In this document: one piece after another, positions 34,301-45,390 of the stretch | How positions within the stretch are numbered: position 1 is the stretch's first letter | How the letters are laid out: each line of letters opens with the position of its first letter | From: Sabellastarte sp. h YS-2021 | Taxonomy: Eukaryota > Annelida > Polychaeta > Sabellida > Sabellidae | Assembly (NCBI GenBank): GCA_964017235.1 | Contig: OZ024928.1 | Location: 85,369,566-85,433,565 of the forward strand | Direction: 5' to 3' | DNA: 64,000 nt | Program-made: the position numbers and the translations under genes | The notes under the pieces: model-generated | What the model was told of the DNA's origin: nothing | Database searches by the model: none | Seen by the model: only the letters and a program-made list of their open reading frames with translations

Positions 34301-34517
34301 ACGAAAAAGATGCTATGACGTCACGATGTCTAGACAGGAAGAGGAAGTATGATGCGCCACCTGGCGAATGCACTCTCCTGACCGGTCCTACCGGTATTCT
34401 ATACAAGACGTCTTTTTCTGGCGTTTGGCGGGACCGGTCGCGCCGACCGGTAAAGCAATTGTCCATTGGATAGGGTATTAACTTATAAAAATTTAATTTA
34501 CTTATTAAATTTGCAAT
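34301..34517 (-). repeat. DIRS right inverted terminal repeat
   Basis: Reverse-complement partner of 28325-28516. It carries four ACCGGT motifs and ends ATTAAATTTGCAAT before the tandem repeat resumes with ATTGTTGC. Confidence 0.85.
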
Positions 34518-34831
34518 ATTGTTGCTTTTATAGCTAAAGAATGTATGAAGAGGTATTGTGAAAGAATATGTGGAGAGTCTAAATAGCCGGTCAGTTTTAC
34601 ACACACCCCCCCCATGGGCCAAACTGGGGTCATAAATAGCTGCTTTGGAGTTTTTGCCTTATATCTCCTTTATCGTTGCTTTTATAGCTTCAGAATGTAT
34701 TAAGAGGTATTGGGAAAGCATACAGTGCAGCTTTGTGCATTCTTAGCTTTACAGTATGCTTATTAAAACCACAAAGCATTTTAAACTTTAAGGGACGCTT
34801 CGCTTTTGTTAGCAAAAGCATTCCTCTAGTT

Positions 34832-35280
34832 TGTACTACTCCTTCATAATAAGCTGAGACTGGATAAAAAAAGATTAATAATGCAAATTTAAGTAAATAT
34901 TGATGTGATGTGTATCAGATTTAACATAATTTAGAAAAACCAGATCTTTTAGAGGTGTCTTAATCTGGCACAGTCTTTGCTTTTATTTAATTTAAATGTG
35001 AAAAACCTCCTGTTACATGTATCTTCTCAAACATTGCATTTGGATTAATACTAGGTCATAGTGCCAATCCTAGCCCTATTTTTAAGTTTTATAACTAAAA
35101 AATTGTAACATCTCATTTAGAGAATATGTGTATTTTGTATATATTTTATATATTTTCAGAGGTCTACAAAAGAAATAGAAAAACATTGTGAGTATTTTAT
35201 CTCTTTTAAAAAAAGGAAAATCCTTGTATTTTGAATCATAAGTACAACAAAAAAAAAACCCAGACATGTAAGTTAAATAG
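34832..35280. other. Intron 6 sequence without a recognised element
   Basis: AT-rich unique-looking DNA between the family 9 3' end and the hAT remnant. No feature is supported. Confidence 0.3.
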
Positions 35281-35640
35281 GCATGGAGTCAAATACTTTT
35301 GAAAAAACATGTAAATCCAAATGCTTTGATATTTTTCAAATCCAAATCCGTCATTTTTCACAAGGATTTGTAGGGGCTCGGTGATGTAGAGTGCTCGCCT
35401 TCAACCTCTGAGGTCGCCAGTTTGAATCTTGGTCCGGGTGTTTCGTGTTGGAAAGTTGGTAGTTACTTGCCGATGCCCGGTGGTTTACAGTGCAGAATCT
35501 TGACCAACTAGTATTCACTGTTTCCTCCACCCGTAAACTACCCGTTGCAATATGACCCTGTCGAATGTGACGTAAAACAAAAATATAAATCTGAATCAAA
35601 AGGATTTGAATCCTTTTTAAGTTTATTTGTAATTTTATTA
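35281..35640. mobile_element. hAT-like remnant carrying a SINE
   Basis: GCATGGAGTCAAATACTTTT followed by repeated AAATCCAAAT motifs resembles the decayed left end of the element at 19188. On the far side of the SINE, AAGGATTTGAATCCTTTTTAAG continues the same motif. It is too short and diverged for exact ends. Confidence 0.4.
35371..35599 (+). mobile_element. tRNA-derived SINE, full length, with 9-bp TSD
   Basis: The head TAGGGGCTCGGTGATGTAGAG...GAGTGCTCGCC is tRNA-like, with a B box AGTTTGAATCT. The body matches the SINE at 13579. The 3' end is GTGACGTAAAACAAAAATATAA. Flanking direct repeats AAGGATTTG at 35362-35370 and 35600-35608 show a retroposition insertion into the hAT remnant. Confidence 0.75.
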
Positions 35641-35691
35641 CATAATTGAAAAACACATGCCTTAAAACATACATTACATACATGAAGACTA

Positions 35692-36048
35692 TAAGGCTGT
35701 GATAGGTTACCCGGTTACCCGAAAACGGTCCGAATTCCTTATGAAACCGGGTACAAACTGATGAAGCGCGTAACCGAAAAAATATTAAATATAGTGTAAG
35801 TCAATGAAATACTAGGCTAAACCTTAGTGTTCTGTCATTTCTTTAATTACTGTTAGTTTTTCATGTAATTTTCCTTATTTATACAGATATTTAACATTAT
35901 TTTTCGTAAGGTTTTGTTTACATCATCCGCCATGTTTGCTTCTCTGTCACTTCCACTGGGTGACAACTAAAACACGGTTACCCGAATTCAGATAGATTCT
36001 TTCGAGGCGAATACCCGGTGTCGTTTTTCTAACGAAGTCACAGCCTTA
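35692..36048. mobile_element. hAT-like MITE, 357 bp, 8-bp TSD
   Basis: Perfect 11-bp terminal repeats TAAGGCTGTGA / TCACAGCCTTA. Flanking GAAGACTA at 35684-35691 and 36049-36056 is an exact 8-bp duplication. Inside, GTTACCCGGTTACCCGAAAA and CGGTTACCCGAATTC form subterminal repeats. It lies about 200 bases upstream of exon 7. Confidence 0.75.
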
Positions 36049-36242
36049 GAAGACTATATTACCAAAGTTATTTCAGTTCTCTCCATGAATTCCAAAAGTA
36101 TGCTTCTGATTAATGAATGGTTTTCAATTTTGTTTACATTTATTTTAAGAAGAATGTAATTATCAGTGAAATGTACTCGCACATACAAGTTTCTTTGTAG
36201 TACGTCAGTGAAATTGTCCGTGATTCTTCTGTGTTTTATTAG

Positions 36243-36488
36243 TACTGGAGAATCAATGCACCATTTCCTTGGACTGTTTCACATTTCGAAAGCAGCCTGT
36301 CTTCAAAGAACCTTTTGAGATTATTCGCAATGCTAAAAATCCACGGGGTTTCGGTTCTCCTTCCACGACAGAATCCCCAGAGAGATTGGTGCCTATAGAA
36401 AAACCACTAAGTGGTAAAAAGAAGAAAGGACCAAGTGGTTTGGTTAAAGAAGGAAAACCAGCAGGTCTGAAGATCAAATTCCCAAAAG
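36243..36488 (+). CDS. Coding exon 7: end of the MBD and linker, residues 258-340
   Basis: The acceptor is GTGTTTTATTAG and the donor AAAAG|GTTATT. It starts with LENQCTISLDCFTFRK, which matches the C-terminal helix and last strand of the MBD fold. A Pro/Ser/Lys-rich linker follows, with the basic cluster GKKKKGPS. It sits 11 kb downstream of exon 6 across an intron holding a retrotransposon. Confidence 0.85.
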
Positions 36489-36529
36489 GTTATTAAACAT
36501 CTCATTTAAACTTTTTTTTTTCAAATTCC

Positions 36530-37130
36530 CGTATTGTATAACCTGACAGAAGTTGGGGATATACTGGATGCAGTGCCATTGCGCCACCGCTACTACCACA
36601 CCTTTTGACTTGTGTGCACAATAACACAAAAGTGTTTTTACAGATTTCATTATAACTTGGCACATACATGTATTTGGGTCATGAGAGGAACCATATTTTA
36701 ATGTGACCTTAAACTCCCACTTATGTCATAAATGGATCTTTGGCTTCTTAGAGCCCTTTAGGTATTTTTTGTCATTTTAATGTGGCTTTTCCAACTAAAC
36801 TCTCACCTGGGGACATGTATTTCCTTTCACGCATGGCAAAATTAAAACTTTAAGTTGAAATTGTTTATGAGGACTATAAACACCACACCTGGGGATATTT
36901 TTCTGCATTTTATGTATATTTTACTGTGTAATTTGAAAATGGTTACTCTGACTAGCTCCAAACTGAACTAGATAGAGCTTCTATATGTGATCTTTGTGGG
37001 GAATTTGAGCTCTAGCTTTAATGCTTTAATTTTAAGGTAATCTTAAAGGCCCTAAAGATGTCCACAGGCACCTAATTTATGCCTTTGGGTCAGTTTTTCT
37101 CAGAAACTGTAACATGGCTGTACCATTTTT
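36530..37130 (+). mobile_element. Decayed family 2-like element
   Basis: GTATAACCTGACAGAAGTTGGGGATATACTGGATGCAGTGCC resembles the family 2 cap and the sequence after it (GTATCCCCAGACGAAAGTCGGGGATACTTAGGATTCAGTACGG), including a CCACCGCTACTACC tract. The 3' end is lost. It fills intron 7. Confidence 0.45.
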
Positions 37131-37524
37131 TTTTTTTTTTTGTATAAATTAACTACATCCAAATCCCAGGAGATTTTTCAGATCAGTCAGGTGATAAATG
37201 GTTGATTTGAGAGTGATTGATTATCTGTTCATATAAAATGTTTCCTGTTTTTATCTAATCTTACTTTCAAAGTAACAGAAATTGAACTTTTTCACAAAAT
37301 AAGTTTCTTATCTTCTTTTTTATGTAAATCTTGTGCAAATTTAACTTAATTAGATGTAAATACTCACTAAGTATTGTGACTATTTAAAAGTGTATGTGAC
37401 CTGCATACCATCCAAAATGTAAGCTTTTTCTGGCACCCTTTTTACCTCGGTTTTTCTTCCTTTTCTAACTGAAATCTCTTTGTGAAAACCTACAGTTGTT
37501 GAACTGGCAGCTTTGTCATTGCAG

Positions 37525-37750
37525 CTTCATTTTCTCCCCATACATCTAAATTCAAAGCATCGAAGAGCCCAGTGCTGGCGAAGCATGAGCCTGCTTTAAA
37601 AAGCCCCGACAAAAAGAGTCCCAAGTTTACTATAATGAGACCGACCGTCAAGACGGGCAATGTTGCAAAGAAACACACCGGAAAAAGAAAACCTGTGGCT
37701 GCATTGCTCAATGGCAACGGAAAGAAGCCAAAAATGTCGGCGGAAAATGG
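37525..37750 (+). CDS. Coding exon 8: basic linker, residues 340-415
   Basis: The acceptor is TTGTCATTGCAG and the donor ATGG|GTGAGC (phase 2). It is Lys/Ser/Pro-rich with several basic clusters (KKSPK, KKHTGKRK, GKKPK). It is probably a disordered DNA- or nucleosome-contacting linker and carries nuclear-localisation potential. No domain. Confidence 0.8.
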
Positions 37751-38176
37751 GTGAGCTATTGAATTTGTAACTCCAATGTGTACTGTAAAATATGGGATGA
37801 AATGTGATGTGTCTTTAAGTTATATCTAATTGAGTAATCATTTGCAGAAATCCAAACAGGGAAGTGGCCAGTGTCGCACAGTGAGATATCTTAAAGTTTG
37901 GAAATGCTTTTTCACAAAAAGTATGTTATAAAATATTGATTTAACCACAACAATTTGTATGGTAACAAAACATTCAAACATTTGCAACTGATGAAACTTG
38001 TTCATTTGTATAATCATTAAATCATGTAGCTTGTCGAGTAATAAGAGATGTAGAGCTATGGCAGAAATGTCGGATATAAATCACCAAATATCATCGGATT
38101 TAGTTTTAATTAGCTGCACAGTCAGTACCTGTTTTATCAAGTAGTATATTATCTATTATGACTTGACTCCCATCAG

Positions 38177-38303
38177 ACAGCGGCTGTGTGACTTGACCTG
38201 TGGCCAGTCTGCACCATCTCTGCACTGTGAAGTGTGTATGTGCCTGTTCCACCCAAAGTGTGTGGGATTTACAGCCAGGCCTGGAGCAAAGTTTGTGTGC
38301 CAG
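38177..38303 (+). CDS. Coding exon 9: PHD-type zinc finger, residues 415-457
   Basis: The acceptor is CTCCCATCAG and the donor CCAG|GTATGT (phase 0). It encodes seven of eight zinc ligands: C419, C423, C432, C435, H440, C443, C456. The eighth (C459) is supplied by exon 10. The order is C4-H-C3 as in PHD fingers, with HCEVC...LFHPKC and FVCQ typical of the class. The first pair is C-x3-C, not the usual C-x2-C. PHD fingers read histone H3 tails; whether this one does is not shown. Confidence 0.85.
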
Positions 38304-38479
38304 GTATGTGCAAGTCTTTATATTATCTCCCGCCCGGCTTGCCGGAGGGAGATCATAATTTGCACCATGTGCGTGTGTGCGTGTGTCACGCAGTTTTCTC
38401 TGAAACTACTACAGTTACACATTTTTGGTAAATCACAAGTCCTAATGAATTTTTTTGCTCTTCAATATTTTTGGGGTTT

Positions 38480-40490
38480 GGTGAACTTTGGCCTACTTTT
38501 GAGTGAGTAATAGCTATTTTAGCTAATATAATTATATGGCTTATAACTCTGAAACTATTGCATTTACAGTATTTTGTTCTAATATGTTGTTCAGCTACTT
38601 TCTCCACAGCTACAACATGGTCAGTAGTTTGGAAGTGTATCTCCATAGCTAAGTGAGTAATAGCTACTTTGTCAATTTTTAATTATAACCATAATGAGTA
38701 AATGGCTTATATCTTCATAAGTATTGCAGCTACACAATTTTGTTCCAATATGTTGTTCAGCTACTTTCTCCACAGCTACAACATGGTCAGTAGTTTGCAA
38801 GTGTATCTCCATAGCTAAGTGAGTAATAGCTACTTTTTCAATTTTTAATGAAAACCATAATGAGTAAATGGCTTATATCTTCAAAAGTATTGCAGCTACA
38901 CAATTTTGTTCCAATATGTTGTTCGGCTACTTTCTCCTCTGCTACAACATGGTCAGTAGTTTAGAAGTGTATCTCCATAGCTAAGTGAGTAATAGCTACT
39001 TTTTCAGTTTTTAATGATAACCATAATGAGTAAATGGCTTATATCTTCAAAAGTATTGCAGCTACACAATTTTGTTCCAATATGTTGTTCAGCTACTTTC
39101 TCCACTGCTACAACATGGCCAGTAGTTTGGAAGTGTATCTCTATAGCTAAGTGAGTAATAGCTACTTTTTCAATTTTTAATGATAACCATAATGAGTAAA
39201 TGGCTTATATCTTCAAAAGTATTGCAGCTACACAATTTCTCTCAAATATGTTGTTCATGTACTTTTTTGTGAACTGTAACATATTTAAGTTTCACAACTG
39301 TTGCTCAATGTACAAGTGAGTAATGGCTACTTTATTGCTACTTTTAGTGAAAATGTGAAAAATCAGAAATATCTCTCAAACTGTAAGATATAGAGCAATT
39401 TCGAGCAAATTTTTGACCCACAGGGTAGTACTAGAGTATCCTATTGCTAAGGGGGGAAAAGTTTGGTGAACTTTGGCCTACTTTTGAGTGAGTAATAGCG
39501 CTTTTACCTAATATAATAATTATATGACTTATAACTGTCAATGAGTAAATGGCTTATATCTTCATAAGTATTGCAGCTACACAATTTTGTTCCAATATGA
39601 TGTTCAGCTACTTTCTCAACAGCTACAACATGGTCAGTAATTTGGAAGTGTATCTCCATAGCTAAGTGAGTAATAGCTACTTTTTCAATTTTTAATGATA
39701 ACCATAATGAGTAAATGGCTTATATCTTCAAAAGTATTGCAGCTACATAATTTCTCTCAAGTATGTTGTTCATGTACTTTTTTGTGAACTGTAACATATT
39801 TAAGTTTCACAACTGTTGCTCGATGTACAAGTGAGTAATGGCTACTTTATTGCTACTTTTAGTGAAGATGTGAAAAATCAGAAATATCTCTCAAACCGTA
39901 AGATATAGAGCAATTTCGAGCAAATTTTTGACCCACAGGGTAGTACTAGAGTATCCTGTTGCTAAGGGGGGAAAGGTTTGGTGAACTTTGGCCTATTTTT
40001 GAGTGAGTAATAGCGCTTTTACCTAATATAATTATATGACTTTTAACTGTCAATGAGTAAATGGCTTATATCTTCAAAAGTATTGCAGCTACACAATTTT
40101 GTTCCAATATGATGTTCAGCTACTTTCTCCACAGCTACAACATGGTCAGTAATTTGGAAGTGTATCTCCATAGCTAAGTGAGTAATAGCTACTTTTTCAA
40201 TTTTTAATGATAACCATAATGAGTAAATGGCTTATATCTTCAAAAGTATTGCAGCTACACAATTTCTCTCAAATATGTTGTTCATGTACTTTTTTGTGAA
40301 CTGTAACATATTTAAGTTTCACAACTGTTGCTCAATGTACAAGTAAGTAATGGCTACTTTTAGTGAAAATGTGAAAAATCAGAAATATCTCTCAAACTGT
40401 AAGAGATAGAGAAATTTCGAGCATATTTTTGAACCACAGGGTAGTACTAGAGTATCCTATGCTAAGGGGAAAATGGTTTGGTGAACTTTG
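38480..40490. repeat. Tandem array of about 145-bp units with GTGAGTAATAGC markers
   Basis: Units are marked by AATGAGTAAATGGCTTATATC, GTATTGCAGCTACACAATTT, GTTGTTCAGCTACTTTCTCC and ATAGCTAAGTGAGTAATAGC. A higher-order pattern is visible: two near-identical blocks of about 570 bp (39360-39930 and 39930-40490) each end with ACCCACAGGGTAGTACTAGAG. Confidence 0.75.
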
Positions 40491-43400
40491 GCCTACTTAC
40501 TCACCTCAAAATGAGTAAATGCGAATTATCTCTAAAAGTATTGCAGGTAGCCATTTTTTCTCAAATAACTCATTCACCTACTTTTGGGAGAGCTTTCACT
40601 TGGTTAAGTTTCAGATGCGTAGCTAGTTACTCACCTACTCAAAATGAGTAAATGCTAATTATGTCTAAAAGTATTGCAGATAGCCAATTTTTCTCAAATA
40701 ACTCATTCATATACTTTTGGAAGAGCTTTCACTTAGTGAGGTTTCAGACCCCTAGCTAATTTCTCACCTACTCAAAATGAGTAAATGCGAATTATCTCTA
40801 AAAGTATAGAAGATAGCCAATTTTTCTCAAATAACTCATTCACCTACTTTTGGAAGAGCTTTCACTTGGTGAAGTGTCAGACCTGTAGCTAATTTCTCAC
40901 CTACTCAAAATGAGTAAATGCTAAATATCTCTAAAAGTATTGCAGATAGCCAATTTTTCTCAAATAACTCATTCATTTACTTTTGGAAGAGCTTTCACAT
41001 GGTGAAGTTTCAGACCCATAGCTAATTACTCGCCTACTCAAAATGAGTAAATGCGAATTATCTCTAAAAGTATTGCAGATAGCCAATTTTTCTCAAATAA
41101 CTCCTTCATCTACTTTTGGAAGAGCTTTCACATGGTGAAGTTTCAGACCCATAGCTAATTACTCACCTACTCAAAATGAGTAAATGCGAATTCTCTCTAA
41201 AAGTATTGCAGATAGCCAATTTTTCTCAAATAACTCATTCACCTACTTTTGGGAGAGCTTTCACTTGGTGAAGTTTCAGACCCGTAGCTAATTACTCACC
41301 TACTCAAAATGAGTAAATGCTAATTATCTCTAAAAGTATTGCAGATAGCCAATTTTTCTCAAATAACTCATTCATCTACTTTTGGAAGAGCTTTCACATG
41401 GTGAAGTTTCAGACCCATAGCTAATTACTCACCTACTCAAAATGAGTAAATGCAAATTTTCTCTAAAAGTATTGCAGATAGCCAATTTTTCTCAAATAAC
41501 TCATTCACCTACTTTTGGAAGAGCTTTCACATTGTGAAGTTTCAGACCCATAGCTACTTACTCGCCTACTCAAAATGACTAAATGCTAATTATGTCTAAA
41601 AGTATTGCAGATAGCCAATTTTTCTCAAATAACTCATTCATATACTTTTGGAAGAGCTTTCACTTAGTGAGGTTTCAGACCCCTAGCTAATTTCTCACCT
41701 ACTCAAAATGAGTAAATGCGAATTATCTCTAAAAGTATTGCAGATAGCCAATTTTTCTCAAATAACTCATTCATTTACTTTTGGAAGAGCTTTCACATGG
41801 TGAAGTTTCAGACCCATAGCTAATTACCCGCCTACTCAAAATGAGTAAATGCGAATTATCTCTAAAAGTATTGCAGATAGCCAATTTTTCTCAAATAACT
41901 CATTCATCTACTTTTGGAAGAGCTTTCACATGGTGAAGTTTCAGACCCATAGCTAATTACTCACCTACTCAAAATGAGTAAATGCGAATGCTCTCTAAAA
42001 GTATTGCAGATAGCCAATTTTTCTCAAATAACTCATTCACCTACTTTTGGGAGAGCTTTCACTTGGTGAAGTTTCAGACCTGTAGCTAATTACTCACCTA
42101 CTCAAAATGAGTAAATGCTAATTATCTCTAAAAGTATTGCAGATAGCCAATTTTTCTCAAATAACTCATTCATCTACTTTTGGAAGAGCTTTCACATGGT
42201 GAAGTTTGAGACCCATAGCTAATTACTCACCTACTCAAAATGAGTAAATGCGAATTCTCTCTAAAAGTATTGCAGATAGCCAATTTTTCTCAAATAACTC
42301 ATTCACCTACTTTTGGAAGAGCTTTCACTTGGTGAAGTTTCAGACCCGTAGCTAATTACTCACCTACTCAAAATGAGTAAATGCTAATTATCTCTAAAAG
42401 TATTGCAGATAGCCAATTTTTCTCAAATAACTCATTCATCTACTTTTGGGAGAGCTTTCACTTGGTGAAGTGTGAGACCTGTAGCTAATTTCTCACCTAC
42501 TCAAAATGAGTAAATGTTAAATATCTCTAAAAGTATTGCAGATAGCCAATTTTTCTCAAATAACTCATTCATCTACTTTTGGGAGAGCTTTCACTTGGTG
42601 AAGTGTGAGACCTGTAGCTAATTTCTCACCTACTCAAAATGAGTAAATGTTAAATATCTCTAAAAGTATTGCAGATAGCCATTTTTTCTCAAATAACTCA
42701 TTCATTTACTTTTGGAAGAGCTTTTACATGGTGAAGTTTCAGACCCATAGCTAATTACTCGCCTACTCAAAATGAGTAAATGCGAATTATCTCTAAAAGT
42801 ATTGCAGATAGCCAATTTTTCTCAAATAACTCATTCACCTACTTTTGGGAGAGCTTTCACTTGGTGAAGTTTCAGACCCATAGCTAATTACTCACCTACT
42901 CAAAATGAGTAAATGCGAATTATCTCTAAAAGTATTGCAGATAGCCAATTTTTCTCAAATAACTCATTCATCTACTTTTGAGAGAGCTTTCAAATGGTGA
43001 AGTTTCAGACCCGTAGGTAATTACTCACCTACTCAAAATGAGTAAATGTGTATTATCTCTAAAAGAATTGCAGATACCCAATTTTTCTCAAATAAGTCAT
43101 TCATCTACTTTTGGGAGAGCTTTCACATGGTCAAGTTTCACGCCCGTAGCTAATTACTCACCTACTCAAAATGAGTAAATGCGAATTATCTCTAAAAGTA
43201 TTGCAGATAGCCAATTTTTCTCAAATAACTCATTCATCTACTTTTGGAAGAGCTTTCACATGGTGAAGTTTCAGAACCATAGCTAATTTCTCACCTACTC
43301 AAAATGAGTAAATGCGAATTATCTCTAAAAGTATAGGAGATAGCCAATTTTTCTCAAATAACCCATTCACCTACTTTTGGGAGAGCTTTCACTTGGTGAA

Positions 43401-44460
43401 GTTTCAGACCTGTAGCTAATTTCTCACCCGCTCAAAATGAGTAAATACTAATTATCTCTAAAAGTATTGCAGATAGCCAATTTTTATCAAATAACTCATT
43501 CATCTACTTTTGGAAGAGCTTTCACATTGTGAAGTTTCAGACCCATAGCTACTTACTCGCCTACTCAAAATGAGTAACTGCGAATTATCTCTAAGAGTAT
43601 TGCATATAGCCAATTTTTCTCAAATAACTCATTCACCTACTTTTGGGAGAGCTTTCACATGGTGAAGTTTCAGACCTGTAGGTAATTACTCACCTACTCA
43701 AAATGAGTAACTGCGAATTATCTCTAAAAGTATTGCAGATAGCCAATTTTTCTCAAATAACTCATTCATGTACTTTTAGGAGAGCTTTCACTTGGTGAAG
43801 TTTCAGACCTGTAGCTAATTACTCACCTACTCAAAATGAGTAAATGCGAATTATCTCTGAAAGTATTGCAGATAGTCAATTTTTCTCAAATAACTCATTC
43901 ATCTACTTTTGGAAGAGCTGTCACATGGTGAAGTTTCAGACCCATAGCTAATTACTCACCTACTCAAAATGAGTAAATGAGAATTATCTCTAAAAGTATT
44001 GCAGATAGCCAATTTTTCTCAAATAACTCATTCATCTACTTTTGAAAGAGCTTTCACATGGTGAAGTTTCAGACTCGTAGGTAATTACTCACCTACTCAA
44101 AATGAGTAAATGCTAATTATCTCTAAAAGTATTGTGGGTACCCAATTTTTATCGAATAACTCATTCATCTACTTTTGGAACAGCTTTCACATGGTGAAGT
44201 TCCAAACCTGTAGGTAATTACTCACCTACTCAAAATGAGTAAATGCGAATTATCTCTAAAAGTATTGCAGATAGCCAGTATTTTTCAAATAACTCACCTC
44301 ACCTATATATTGGGAGAACTTTCAATTAGTGAATTTTCAGATCCATATCTAATTACTCACCTACTCAAAATGAGTTATTGCCTATTATCACAAAAAGTAT
44401 TGCAGATAGCCAGTATTTCTCAAATAACTCATTCACCTACATTTTGGAGATATTTCACAT
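40490..44460. repeat. 134-bp tandem repeat, about 30 copies
   Basis: The marker CTACTCAAAATGAGTAAATG recurs about every 134 bases. Other fixed parts are AGTATTGCAGATAGCCAATT and TTTTGGAAGAGCTTTCAC. Copies are very similar in the middle and decay toward 44280-44460. TACTCAaaaTGAGTA is a palindrome in every unit. Confidence 0.9.
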
Positions 44461-44739
44461 GCTAAAGTTTTTTTATGAATTATTAAAATAATTTTTAATG
44501 CATTAAAATTAATGAAATCATGCACTAAATCGATTATAACTTGAAAAGTATTGTATTTAGAGCATTTTGTTAAAATATGTTATTCACCTACTTTTTCCCA
44601 CAGCAACAACATGGTGAGTACCTTGGGTGTCTATCTCAATAGATAAGTGAGTAATAGCTACTTTTGGATTTTTCACTAACTTCCATCATGAGTGAAATCA
44701 CTTGTAACTTGAAAACTATTGCATTTAGACCTTCAGGGT

Positions 44740-45390
44740 AGTACAAAAGTGTCCTATGCAAAGGGGAAAGATTTCAATTTTCGCCACTTTTGGCGGCCTT
44801 CTTGGATTTTAGCGGAAAAAAAATGAAAAAGTGTGAATATCTCGAAAACCATGAGAGATAGAGCAATTTCAAGCGAATTTTTGACCTGCAAGGTAGTACA
44901 AGAATGTCCTGTGCAAAGGGGTAAAATATCAATTTTCGCCACTTTTGGCGGCCTTTTTGGATTTTTGCGGAAAATAGAAAAGTGTCAATATCTCGAAAAC
45001 CGTAAGAGATAGAGCGATTTTGAGCAAATTTTTGACCTGCAGGGTGGTACAAGAGTCTCCTGGTCAAAGGGGGAAAATTTCAATTTTCGCCACTTTTGAC
45101 GGCCATCTTACATTTTTGCGGAAAATGAAAAAGCGTCAATATCTCGAAAACTGTAACAGATCGAGCGATTTCGAGCGATTTTTTGACCCACAGGGTGATA
45201 CAAGAGTGTCCTGTCCAAAGGGGAAAAATTTCATTTTTCGCCACTTTCGACGGCCATCTTGGATTTTTGCTGAAAATGGAAAAGTGTCAATATCTCGAAA
45301 AGCATAACAGATAGAGCGGTTTCAAGCGAATTTTCGACCTGCAGGATGGTACAACAGTGTCCTATGCAAAGGGGAAAAATTTCAATGTAG
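44740..45390. repeat. About 146-bp tandem repeat, 4-5 copies
   Basis: Units contain AAAGGGGAAAAATTTCAATTTT, CGCCACTTTTGGCGGCC, TATCTCGAAAACCGTAA, GATAGAGCGATTT and TTTTTGACCTGCAGGGT. This is the same module family as in the cores at 17400-18130 and 54340-56560. Confidence 0.8.

Larger units (their letters stand above)
28325..34517 (+). mobile_element. DIRS-type tyrosine-recombinase retrotransposon, about 6.2 kb, structurally complete
   Basis: Inverted terminal repeats, an internal complementary region (ICR), a Gag-like ORF and a Pol ORF with RT, RNase H, a methyltransferase-like region and a tyrosine recombinase together define a DIRS element. The ICR at about 34145-34245 reads as the reverse complement of the right end joined to the left end (TTGCAAT|TTTATTGCG), which fixes both boundaries. 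The neighbouring tandem units give the empty site as CTCCTTT^ATTGTTGC, with no target duplication, as expected for recombinase integration of a circle. Pol is intact; Gag carries a frameshift. Confidence 0.9.
26607..34830 (+). mobile_element. Helentron-like element, family 9 (AAGCGTCCC cap), split by a DIRS element
   Basis: The cap AAGCGTCCCtgaaaGGGCGCTT lies at 26609-26630, with one mismatch in the arms. GCTGCCGCTGCCGCCGC and a tandem core of about 157-bp units follow. The 3' part resumes after the DIRS at 34518. The arm copy GGGACGCTT is at 34792-34800, with hairpin GCTTTTG/CAAAAGC (34802-34819) and the end ATTCCTCTAGTTT. Confidence 0.7.

Noticed and set aside
28325..34517. LTR retrotransposon
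   Set aside because: Ends are inverted, not direct; there is an internal complementary region and a tyrosine recombinase in place of an integrase, which defines DIRS.
40490..44460. Possible CRISPR-like array of regular repeats
   Set aside because: Units are contiguous 134-bp tandem copies with no unique spacers, in an animal intron.
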